A DNA stretch of 20,834 nucleotides. Source: Bacillota bacterium. GTDB lineage: Bacteria > Bacillota > Clostridia > Tissierellales > Peptoniphilaceae. Where the stretch lies: NCBI GenBank assembly GCA_023443025.1, contig JAEZWM010000092.1, positions 1 through 20,834 on the forward strand, given 5' to 3'. Below the pieces are notes generated by a model. It was not told the DNA's origin. It worked only from the letters and a program-made list of their open reading frames with translations, and did no database searches. The position numbers were made by a program, and so were the translations under genes. Within the stretch, counting starts at the first letter, position 1. Each line of letters starts with the position of its first letter. Positions 1 to 5,782 of this stretch are shown here, in pieces.

Positions 1-722
1 CTGACGTATTCAGGCATTTTGAGATAATCGGTAGATTTCATAGAAATGGTGATGTCTGATATTTGTTCGTAGATTTCCTCTTCTGCACCTGGCAGTGGTT
101 TATATGAAAATACAATCTGTGCGTTTCGCTTATCTGGCTTAAAATAGGTGTTTCGATAATGACTAATGTAGCGTCCTAGCCTTTGACCCAAATCAAGAAT
201 TCGAAATTCAGCCCATAAATCCATCAATCCATTACTGGAGGGAGTTCCGGTAAGACCGACAATTCTTTTTATAGAGGGTCTTACTTTGAGTAGACTCTTA
301 AACCGCTTTGCACCATAAGACTTAAAGGATGACAGCTCATCAATGACCACCATATCAAAATGAAAAGGAATACCACTTTTATGAACCAGCCAATCGACGT
401 TCTCACGGTTAATGATGTATAGCGTTGATTGTTTCTTGAGGGCATCGATTCTTTCTTTTTCTGTTCCCACTGCCACCGAGTAAGAGAGTCCTTTTAAGTG
501 ATCCCACTTATTGATTTCGGCAGGCCATGTATCCCTTGCTACTCTTAAAGGTGCAATCACTAACACCTTGCAAACGAGAAAGCTATCTAAACACAAATCA
601 AATATGGCGGATAAGGTAATCACACTTTTACCTAAACCCATTTCAAGAAATACAGCCGATATGGGATGGGATAAAATGAATTCAGTGGCATAGCTTTGGT
701 ATTCATGTGGCTTGTATTTCAC
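1..722 (-). CDS. SNF2-family DEAD/DEAH-like helicase, N-terminal part (cut by window edge)
   Basis: A phage-type SNF2 ATPase, expected to remodel or unwind DNA during element replication or recombination. The first 240 residues are visible. Motif I (EMGLGKS) lies at about residues 24-30, the Walker B/DEAH-like DELS at about 128-131, and motif III (LTGTPSSN) near 153-160. The C-terminal helicase half lies beyond base 1. I choose a GTG start at 722 because GGAGGG sits 7 nt upstream and the frame opens directly into the conserved start of the family (KYKPHEYQ). The start lies inside the end of the VRR-NUC gene (20-bp overlap), so the two are probably translationally coupled. The pair VRR-NUC then SNF2 after a VirE-type primase is a familiar order in Bacillota prophages. 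Family assignment is firm; the exact role is inferred. Confidence 0.9.
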   Translation of the reverse strand, partial: MKYKPHEYQSYATEFILSHPISAVFLEMGLGKSVITLSAIFDLCLDSFLVCKVLVIAPLRVARDTWPAEINKWDHLKGLSYSVAVGTEKERIDALKKQSTLYIINRENVDWLVHKSGIPFHFDMVVIDELSSFKSYGAKRFKSLLKVRPSIKRIVGLTGTPSSNGLMDLWAEFRILDLGQRLGRYISHYRNTYFKPDKRNAQIVFSYKPLPGAEEEIYEQISDITISMKSTDYLKMPEYV

Positions 723-984
723 TAAGTATCCCTCCAATCTGTTCTATATCATCCAGGCAATAAACCAAAAAGCCTAATGCCTCTAATTGCTTCTTTCTTT
801 TATTCTGTAAAGGTCGCATCTTTTTTCCTGTTGCTTTACATTCGACAAAAGCGATTCTCCCCATGGGAAGTAATACAATGCGATCGGGCATGCCATCTAT
901 TCCAGGACTCACAAATTTCGGTGCCATACCTCCCAGGCTTTTTACTGCTGCTACCATTTTTTGTTCTATATATTTTTCTTGCAT
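703..984 (-). CDS. VRR-NUC domain nuclease, 93 residues
   Basis: A small stand-alone VRR-NUC protein of the PD-(D/E)xK nuclease superfamily, probably a structure-specific endonuclease working with the neighbouring helicases. The core reads GMPDRIVLLPMGRIAFVECK, giving the catalytic aspartate (PD) and the E-C-K pair, followed by the family's typical K..RPLQ segment. The whole protein is the nuclease domain, the usual size for phage versions. A longer frame opens at 1023, but I choose the ATG at 984 because GGAGGT lies 5 nt upstream and the residues added by the longer frame look unlike the family. It overlaps the SNF2 helicase gene by 20 bp and is separated from the primase-helicase gene upstream by 224 bp of repeat-containing DNA. 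Confidence 0.88.
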   Translation of the reverse strand: MQEKYIEQKMVAAVKSLGGMAPKFVSPGIDGMPDRIVLLPMGRIAFVECKATGKKMRPLQNKRKKQLEALGFLVYCLDDIEQIGGILSEIQAT

Positions 985-1007
985 AAATGACCTCCATAAA
1001 TTCATCA

Positions 1008-1291
1008 GGAACAACAAGCACAACTTTTAACGTTTTTTCCTATACGCGCGCATACATACGCTCACGATGCTTTACTACTACTATTTATTAATTTATTACT
1101 AAGTAGTAAAACTCTTGTTCCACTCATTCCAGTGAAGCCAGAACATCGGTAATGACTGGGTTTTTAAGAGAACAAGCATAAGGAACAACTAAAGAACAAG
1201 GAACGACCTTACTCATTCTTCTCGTAACAACGTTGCCTACCGTAAAGGGGAAAATTACTTGTTCCGTTCTTGTTCCCTTGGTACTTGTTCC
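1008..1291. repeat. Cluster of GGAACAA / TTGTTCC short repeats
   Basis: The motif GAACAA or its complement TTGTTC recurs around the 3' end of the primase-helicase gene: about 1008-1015, 1114-1121 (CTTGTTCC), 1170-1176, 1182-1188, 1194-1200, and three exact CTTGTTCC copies at 1258-1265, 1269-1276 and 1284-1291. The last three lie inside the coding sequence and produce its Asn-Lys-rich stretch (NKYQGNKNGTSN); the others are non-coding and occur in both orientations. Such a density suggests a protein-binding or replication-origin-like element next to the replication genes. That is inference, because no known iteron matches by eye. Confidence 0.5.
1071..1110. repeat. AT-rich inverted repeat, 9-bp arms
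   Basis: TTTACTACT (1071-1079) and AGTAGTAAA (1102-1110) are perfect inverted arms around a 22-base loop made almost entirely of A and T. It lies in the 224-bp gap between the primase-helicase and VRR-NUC genes, among the GAACAA repeats. An easily melted AT-rich segment beside short repeats would fit an origin; a simple mRNA hairpin is equally possible. It is not a terminator, since no T run follows. Confidence 0.4.
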
Positions 1292-3566
1292 ACCCATTAA
1301 TCTTTTTCATAATGCCTGCAATGGCATAGGAGTCTGCAGGTTTCATGGCGGAGGCATCCCTTCCAAAGCATTCGCACCAAATTTCCATATTGCAAACAAG
1401 CGTACGTTCAACCGTGCCAACACGGGATTCCCCACCAAATTCACTACCGTTTAGGTAGTTTCTTCGCTCGTATAAGGACAAGGCATTCCAATCATCGGGT
1501 AAAAGCGTATCGAGGTAAGTGCGAACAAGCCCTTCTCGCTCATCACTCTCCATGGCATCTGCCTGCTCATTCGTTGCCAACTCTACATCACTGCCCTCTA
1601 AATAGAGCTTTTCACCTTTGGCATAAAGCACCAAAGTTTCTGCCCAAATCTGCTCTACATCGTATACGGACATCTGCCATGCTTTTCTTTTACCATCACC
1701 ACTAATACGCACTGGCCAGAATCTTCGGTTACCCGTGATGTCTCGCAAAAATCCACTTTCTGCATTGGTAGAGCCGACAATGATACATTGACGTGGGTGG
1801 CTTTCAACATTCACCCCATAACTGGCACGGTATTTATCATCGGATCTTGAAATAAAGGATTTCACAACCTCCACATCGGTTTTTCGCATGCCAGCTAGTT
1901 CGCCCAGTTCTAAGATCCAGTATCCTTGAAGTTTTTCAGGGCCTGCTTTGTCTTTCATATCGGTGAGGGTTAAACTATCGGAAAACCAATCACCTGCAAG
2001 TTTTGCAAAGAAGGTAGACTTACCGATGCCTTGTGGTCCATTCAGAATTAAAACGCTGTCAAATTTCGTACCAGGATGAACAATTCTAGCTACTGCTGCC
2101 ACCATCATTTTTCTAGTAACGGCTCTGGTATAGGAATTATCTGTTGCATTGAAGTAATCAATCAGCAAGGTCTCAACGCGGTCGATTCCATCCCAATCTG
2201 GTAAATGATCCAGGTATTCTTTTATAGGATGATAGGATCGCTCTGCTGCGACTGCTAGTATTGCGTCCTTTGTTTTGGTTGGGGAGTAAATGCCATATTT
2301 ATTAGACAGATAAACTTTAAGGGCTGCATTATCTGAATCATTCCAGCCGCCCTTCATCTGTTCCCAAGGCAGTCCGTCTCTTGCATCGATTCCATCACGG
2401 TGCTTATTAAAAGCAATGGATTCTAGTTCTGAATCGTTACGGATGATGAGAACTATATTGTCCAAGGTGTCTTTAATCTTTCCTTGCTTATCCAGTTCAA
2501 GTGCTGTCTGCCAATTATCCTCCGTAAAATCAATCGTTGCCTGCTCCATCCGCTCTTTCGTAAACTGTGCCTTTACTTCATCATCTTGAATGGCAAATTC
2601 GCACATGTTAACAAAGGATGGTAGCTTACTTGGTGGTGTACTTTCTGTCGCTCGATCATCTAAATGACCAAACTTATGAATACGAACAAGATCGAAAGCA
2701 TTAAGAAGTCTCCCACTTGCAGGATCTGTTGCGTGGTGGGAATAAGCAAACTTATCATCATAGAGTATGACACCGGCACTGGAGTCAGCAGGAATATAAT
2801 CATAGCGACCAACCATTGCTGAAGGCTCGTATATATCCTTTAAGAACATATCGATTGCAGTGCTAACTGAGTAGGTGCGGCAAAAAGTACCGATGACTCC
2901 TTCTTTAGAAAGTGGATCGGCTTGTTCCTTTAATGAGCGATCAATAACTTCTGACTGCCTAGAGGATACGGGCCATGTACTGGTGTCTCGCCAATCATCG
3001 TATTTATTTAGAAATTCATCAGGATCAAGAATGGAGCCATCTTTCTCTTCATACACAAAAATGCCGTTTCTTGAAGTAGACGGCCAATACATTAATCGTT
3101 CTGGTTCATAGGTAGTGTCATCAAAAAGGTCTATGCCTATTTCTTTTGCGACCATGCGACTAACAGCTGCATACTCTTCCTCTCCCACATCACGAAAGAG
3201 TGGAATGATCAGCCTTAGTCTTGGATGTTCTGGAGTATGCTTATGAGTAGAATAAATACAACACTGATAAGGGAAGAAGGTAGAGATTTCTTCCCAGATA
3301 GTACTCGTACCATAATCCATATCAAGGGTGAGCATGGAGCGTGATAGAACATTCCCTTTTTTACGTCTGCCATCTTTTAAATGACCGCCGACAAAACCTC
3401 CGACATCTTTAATGGAGTCCTGACCACCTTTTCTCATTTTTCGATATTCTTCTACGGTTTCAGTGGTACGCTGTGTGTTCTTAACCCGGGAGCAAAAGTC
3501 CTCCCAGCTGATGTCTGTGTTTTTCCATTTCTTATCCATTCGGCTGTTACCGTATGCTATCTTCAT
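1209..3566 (-). CDS. VirE/D5-type primase-helicase, 785 residues
   Basis: Replication protein of the virulence-associated-E/D5-like family, likely priming and unwinding DNA for the mobile element. The N-terminal third looks like an archaeo-eukaryotic primase fold: TLDMDYG (hhDhD motif), then YSTHKHTPEHPRLRLIIPL (the S.H motif and following strand), then DLFDDTTYEPERLMYWPS. The C-terminal ATPase has Walker A GPQGIGKS at about 509-516, a Walker B-like segment (WILELGEL), and the NRRFWPV motif of the VirE family with its arginine. The start at 3566 has GGAGG about 10 nt upstream and overlaps the preceding stop by 4 bp (ATGA). The C-terminal tail contains repeat-encoded NKYQGNKNGTSN. Length is normal for phage members. 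The helicase call is firm; the primase activity rests on motif reading only. Confidence 0.9.
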   Translation of the reverse strand: MKIAYGNSRMDKKWKNTDISWEDFCSRVKNTQRTTETVEEYRKMRKGGQDSIKDVGGFVGGHLKDGRRKKGNVLSRSMLTLDMDYGTSTIWEEISTFFPYQCCIYSTHKHTPEHPRLRLIIPLFRDVGEEEYAAVSRMVAKEIGIDLFDDTTYEPERLMYWPSTSRNGIFVYEEKDGSILDPDEFLNKYDDWRDTSTWPVSSRQSEVIDRSLKEQADPLSKEGVIGTFCRTYSVSTAIDMFLKDIYEPSAMVGRYDYIPADSSAGVILYDDKFAYSHHATDPASGRLLNAFDLVRIHKFGHLDDRATESTPPSKLPSFVNMCEFAIQDDEVKAQFTKERMEQATIDFTEDNWQTALELDKQGKIKDTLDNIVLIIRNDSELESIAFNKHRDGIDARDGLPWEQMKGGWNDSDNAALKVYLSNKYGIYSPTKTKDAILAVAAERSYHPIKEYLDHLPDWDGIDRVETLLIDYFNATDNSYTRAVTRKMMVAAVARIVHPGTKFDSVLILNGPQGIGKSTFFAKLAGDWFSDSLTLTDMKDKAGPEKLQGYWILELGELAGMRKTDVEVVKSFISRSDDKYRASYGVNVESHPRQCIIVGSTNAESGFLRDITGNRRFWPVRISGDGKRKAWQMSVYDVEQIWAETLVLYAKGEKLYLEGSDVELATNEQADAMESDEREGLVRTYLDTLLPDDWNALSLYERRNYLNGSEFGGESRVGTVERTLVCNMEIWCECFGRDASAMKPADSYAIAGIMKKINGWNKYQGNKNGTSNFPLYGRQRCYEKNE

Positions 3567-3997
3567 AGAGACTCTACCTCCTCAAAATCTTTATTAAAGT
3601 ATCTAACCGGCTGTCTGCGTTTCTTTGCTTTTTCAATTTCAATACTCATTCCTCTTGAAATCACATCACCTAGAACCCAGACCTCTTGGCATTTGCCCAT
3701 CAGGATAATATCCATGAAAATAGCGAGGTCACGTTCTTTCTCATTGCTATCATCCATAAACTGTGGAAATAGAAGGTGAGGAGCAAGCGGGATGTTGCCC
3801 TTATCTAAAGCAAAACGGCAAAATGCTCGTGTGCGCTTATTGTTGTTTTCAATATCGCCACTAAATGGAGAGCAAATATAGACAAGGGGCTTAAAGGCAG
3901 CTTTTGCTGCTGCCTTTTCCTCACGGGTGATATTGCTAAGTGCTTTATGTGGAGTTGGGTCATGATATCCTTCTGCATTGAATTTATTGATTCCCAT
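3563..3997 (-). CDS. DUF4406-like / nucleoside deoxyribosyltransferase-fold protein, 144 residues
   Basis: A small phage protein of the DUF4406/DUF7768 type, related in fold to nucleoside 2-deoxyribosyltransferases. The opening strand reads YICSPFSGDIENN (the Y-hx-SPfsG nucleotide-binding signature). FALDKGNIPLAPHLLFPQF follows, then CQEVWVLGDVISRGMSIEIEKAKK, where the G-D and the S-x-G-M-x-x-E-I-E match the family's catalytic/acidic strand. A role in nucleotide salvage or modification is plausible but unproven. I start it at the ATG at 3997, 5 nt after GGAGGT; an upstream in-frame ATG at 4033 lies within the previous gene and lacks such a site. It begins one base after the BRO stop and overlaps the primase-helicase start by 4 bp, so the three genes form one translationally coupled unit. 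Confidence 0.75.
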   Translation of the reverse strand: MGINKFNAEGYHDPTPHKALSNITREEKAAAKAAFKPLVYICSPFSGDIENNNKRTRAFCRFALDKGNIPLAPHLLFPQFMDDSNEKERDLAIFMDIILMGKCQEVWVLGDVISRGMSIEIEKAKKRRQPVRYFNKDFEEVESL

Positions 3998-3998
3998 A

Positions 3999-4781
3999 TC
4001 ACACCTCCATCTCAATCTGAGGATAAATACCATCCGCCTTTAGCTGTTCATAGATAAAGAGTTTGCCTTTTTGTGTCCACTTGGTATGCACTTTCGTATG
4101 CTTTATACCTTTGCTATCTTCATAAATGTGAGTGTTGGTTTTTGTATATCCATTGGGAGCATACTTTTGATAGAGAAGCCAAATATCAGCTTGCTTAAAC
4201 TGAATCCCTTTTTCATGAAGGTATTCGTTCATGCGCATGGCACTCCAGCCGTAATCTTTGGCAATTACAGAAATGTTTACCGCATCCCTGCATTTAAGAA
4301 CCACATCATAATAAGTAGCCTTGGGTTTCATCTCAGCAATCTGCTGCTGACCAATCGCAACGGCCGCCATCAGTTCCTTGTTCTTTTCACGTTCCTCTTT
4401 TAATGCGCTAAATGCTGCGATAGCAAGGTCGGGGTTTGCGATTAAATCATCTGTTGCATAAAGTCCATGTTTGCGAATAGCAGGGAGGACTTCACTAGTC
4501 ACCCATCGCTTAAACTTTTTAGCATTTGGCATCTTGCTTGAGAGGATGAGACTGTACAGACCAGACTCGTTGATAGCAGTCATCGTTTGATTTCTTCCGA
4601 TGGCGTCACGAATCGTTACGTCATCCTTGTCCTCTTCATCAACATGATCAATTAAAGCTTTGCGAGTATTTGTATAACCAAGAATGCTTGCTACATCCTT
4701 GCCAACAAAATAAGGTTGACCGCCAATCGTTGTGGTACGTACAGAGCCAAACTCTGCATTTTTGTAAACTTGTAATTCCAT
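3999..4781 (-). CDS. BRO-N family phage antirepressor with C-terminal ANT/KilAC-like domain, 260 residues
   Basis: DNA-binding phage regulator. Residues about 10-115 form a BRO-N (Prophage antirepressor) domain, recognisable from GGQPYFVGKDVASILGYTN, DHVDEEDK, TMTAINESGLYSLILSSKM and FKRWVTSEVLPAIRKHG. A coiled, charged linker (LKEEREKNKELMAAVAIGQ) leads to a C-terminal antirepressor-type domain (VNISVIAKDYGWSAMRMNEYLHEKG, then YTKTNTHIYE). In temperate phages such proteins relieve repressor control; here it may regulate the replication module. The ATG at 4781 has AAGGAGG 8-9 nt upstream. A perfect 16-bp palindrome sits 27-42 nt upstream of the start, a candidate autoregulatory site or leader hairpin. 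Confidence 0.9.
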   Translation of the reverse strand: MELQVYKNAEFGSVRTTTIGGQPYFVGKDVASILGYTNTRKALIDHVDEEDKDDVTIRDAIGRNQTMTAINESGLYSLILSSKMPNAKKFKRWVTSEVLPAIRKHGLYATDDLIANPDLAIAAFSALKEEREKNKELMAAVAIGQQQIAEMKPKATYYDVVLKCRDAVNISVIAKDYGWSAMRMNEYLHEKGIQFKQADIWLLYQKYAPNGYTKTNTHIYEDSKGIKHTKVHTKWTQKGKLFIYEQLKADGIYPQIEMEV

Positions 4782-4807
4782 TCGAATTACCTCCTTGTGT
4801 TTTTTTT

Positions 4808-4823
4808 GGAGGTCTTGACCTCC
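4808..4823. promoter_or_regulatory. Perfect palindrome GGAGGTCTTGACCTCC
   Basis: Seven-base arms GGAGGTC and GACCTCC around TT, in the 65-bp gap between the sigma-like gene and the BRO gene. On the transcribed strand it is followed by a run of A, not T, so it is not a Rho-independent terminator for these genes. Its arm contains a Shine-Dalgarno-like GGAGG locked in the stem. It could be an operator or an mRNA structure that spaces the two genes. Confidence 0.45.
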
Positions 4824-4846
4824 TACCTAGTAGCCTTGAGAGAAGG

Positions 4847-5389
4847 TCAAATCTGACGGTTTTTATACTCTTCTTGTAATTTCTTTGTGGCTCGCTTTAA
4901 TTTCTGAGTAATGTTGTTTTCACTTACACCGATGGAACTGGCATATTCTCGAATCGACATACCTTCCATACGAACTGCGATAAACATATCTGCCCAATCT
5001 TGCTTTTTACCAAGAGCCTTACGTATCCATTGGTAAACTTCTTCACTTTCACTTTCTTGGATGCGTTCAATCTCCTGAGAGTTATCAGCGAAAGTATCCA
5101 TGACATCTATTTCAACCTCATCATCTTTTCGATAAGGTGTCTTGGGATTACCAAGATGCCTATGGTAGCGGCGCCATTGGTTGTATTCCTTGTTGTTCAT
5201 GAGGTCGAACATTTCCTGGACAGTCTCGCAGCATTTCACCTCCGCCTTCTTTTCAGGCTTTGCATCTTCAAGACGTTGCGCATAGTCGATATCCAGCATG
5301 ACGCTGTAATCTCCATCTGGAATTTCAATTGTGGTGTAATTCTTGTGACCGTTTTTGATGTTGTCTTCATATAAAACTCGTATTTTCAT
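4847..5389 (-). CDS. Sigma-70 region 4-like phage regulator, 180 residues
   Basis: Putative transcription regulator. The C-terminal 50 residues read like sigma region 4: ALGKKQDWADMFIAVRMEG, then the helix-turn-helix MSIREYASSIGVSENNIT and a basic helix QKLKRATKKLQEEYK. The N-terminal part has MKIRVLYEDNIKNG and DGDYSVMLDIDY followed by a linker with a YNQWRRYHRHLG stretch, as in phage sigma-like proteins that act on late or element genes. I choose the ATG at 5389, with AAAGGA about 7 nt upstream, although the same frame stays open upstream to a TTG at 5458. The start and ribosome binding site are buried in an 11-bp stem, which suggests translational control. It is the first gene of the left block and lies about 290 bp downstream of the defence operon's terminator. 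Confidence 0.72.
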   Translation of the reverse strand: MKIRVLYEDNIKNGHKNYTTIEIPDGDYSVMLDIDYAQRLEDAKPEKKAEVKCCETVQEMFDLMNNKEYNQWRRYHRHLGNPKTPYRKDDEVEIDVMDTFADNSQEIERIQESESEEVYQWIRKALGKKQDWADMFIAVRMEGMSIREYASSIGVSENNITQKLKRATKKLQEEYKNRQI

Positions 5390-5433
5390 TTTGCATTCCT
5401 TTCCGTCCCAGTAATGGGTGGCGGAATGCAAAA
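5389..5433 (-). promoter_or_regulatory. Leader hairpin covering the ribosome binding site of the sigma-like gene
   Basis: On the plus strand TTTTGCATTCC (5389-5399) and GGAATGCAAAA (5423-5433) are perfect 11-bp inverted arms; inside them CCCA-GTAA-TGGG adds a nested stem. In the mRNA the 3' arm contains the AAGGA ribosome binding site and the A of the start codon, so folding would hide the start. This predicts that translation is off until a protein, a ribosome or a processing event opens the stem. Confidence 0.6.
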
Positions 5434-5458
5434 GAGCCTGCGGATAAGATGACCACAA

Positions 5459-5659
5459 ACTTCGCTTGTCCTAAAAAAGAGCGCACGAAATTACGGTGGG
5501 TGCATCTTCATTCCAAACACAGTTTCTATCACTGTGTTCTGAACTCTCTATGCATCCCGCCGTCCTAATGCGCATCTCGGACTTTGAGACTGGTTTATTA
5601 GAAGTTTTCAGCTTCTATTAACATCATAATTTGAAACAAGATTTCCTTCGCAGAACTGC
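5459..5659 (-). other. Long untranslated leader region upstream of the sigma-like gene
   Basis: No open reading frame of note. It contains a perfect 8-bp hairpin (AACACAGT 5516-5523 / ACTGTGTT 5531-5538, 7-base loop) and a 6-bp hairpin (TAGAAG 5599-5604 / CTTCTA 5612-5617). GTGCGCTCTTTTTT, as read on the minus strand near 5475-5490, looks like a weak terminator or attenuator tail. I could not find a convincing -35/-10 pair, so the promoter of the left block is not identified. Confidence 0.4.
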
Positions 5660-5761
5660 GAGTTCCGGTTTTTGAGCGTAAAAAAAAGGCTTTACAACCA
5701 TTACTGGTCATAAAGCCTTGCAATTACGTAATCAAAACCAGAAGTAAGAGTTCCGGTTTTG
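5660..5761. repeat. Direct repeat GAGTTCCGGTTTT flanking the operon terminator, with inverted partner
   Basis: The 13-mer GAGTTCCGGTTTT occurs at 5660-5672 and again at 5748-5760, on either side of the terminator. The second copy also pairs with CAAAACCAGAA at 5733-5743 (one mismatch in 11), making a hairpin just after the last operon gene. It may be a two-hairpin termination zone, or a duplication left where the defence block joined the phage module. Confidence 0.5.
5680..5719 (-). terminator. Rho-independent terminator ending the defence operon
   Basis: Arms AAGGCTTTA and TAAAGCCTT (5686-5694 and 5711-5719) pair perfectly. The inner bases extend the stem with two G-T pairs and ACCA/TGGT around a GTAA loop. 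On the minus strand the stem is followed by eight T. It lies 64 bp after the stop of the ImmA/IrrE-like gene and is the only strong terminator downstream of the 20.2-kb promoter. Confidence 0.88.
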
Positions 5762-5782
5762 GTCTAATTATTTTTTACTTTT

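Noticed and set aside
1126..1170. Plus-strand CCAGT/ACTGG hairpin followed by GTTTTT as a terminator
   Set aside because: The stem is only 5 bp with a long loop, and there is no plus-strand gene for it to end.
3381..3779. A 132-residue open frame on the plus strand
   Set aside because: It lies opposite the primase-helicase and DUF4406-like genes, lacks a ribosome binding site and resembles no protein family; it is an antisense shadow.
4071..4403. A 110-residue hydrophobic open frame on the plus strand
   Set aside because: Antisense to the well-supported BRO gene; its hydrophobic look follows from the reverse complement of charged codons.
1..5460. Calling the left block an integrative conjugative element or a complete prophage
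   Set aside because: No relaxase, coupling protein, conjugation, capsid, terminase or integrase gene of the element is in view; only replication and regulation genes are present.
5407..5706. Similar hairpin tips CCCAGTAATGGG and ACCAGTAATGGT as a shared regulatory element
   Set aside because: Only 10 of 12 bases match and one is inside an ordinary terminator; short GTAA-type loops of this sort can arise by chance.
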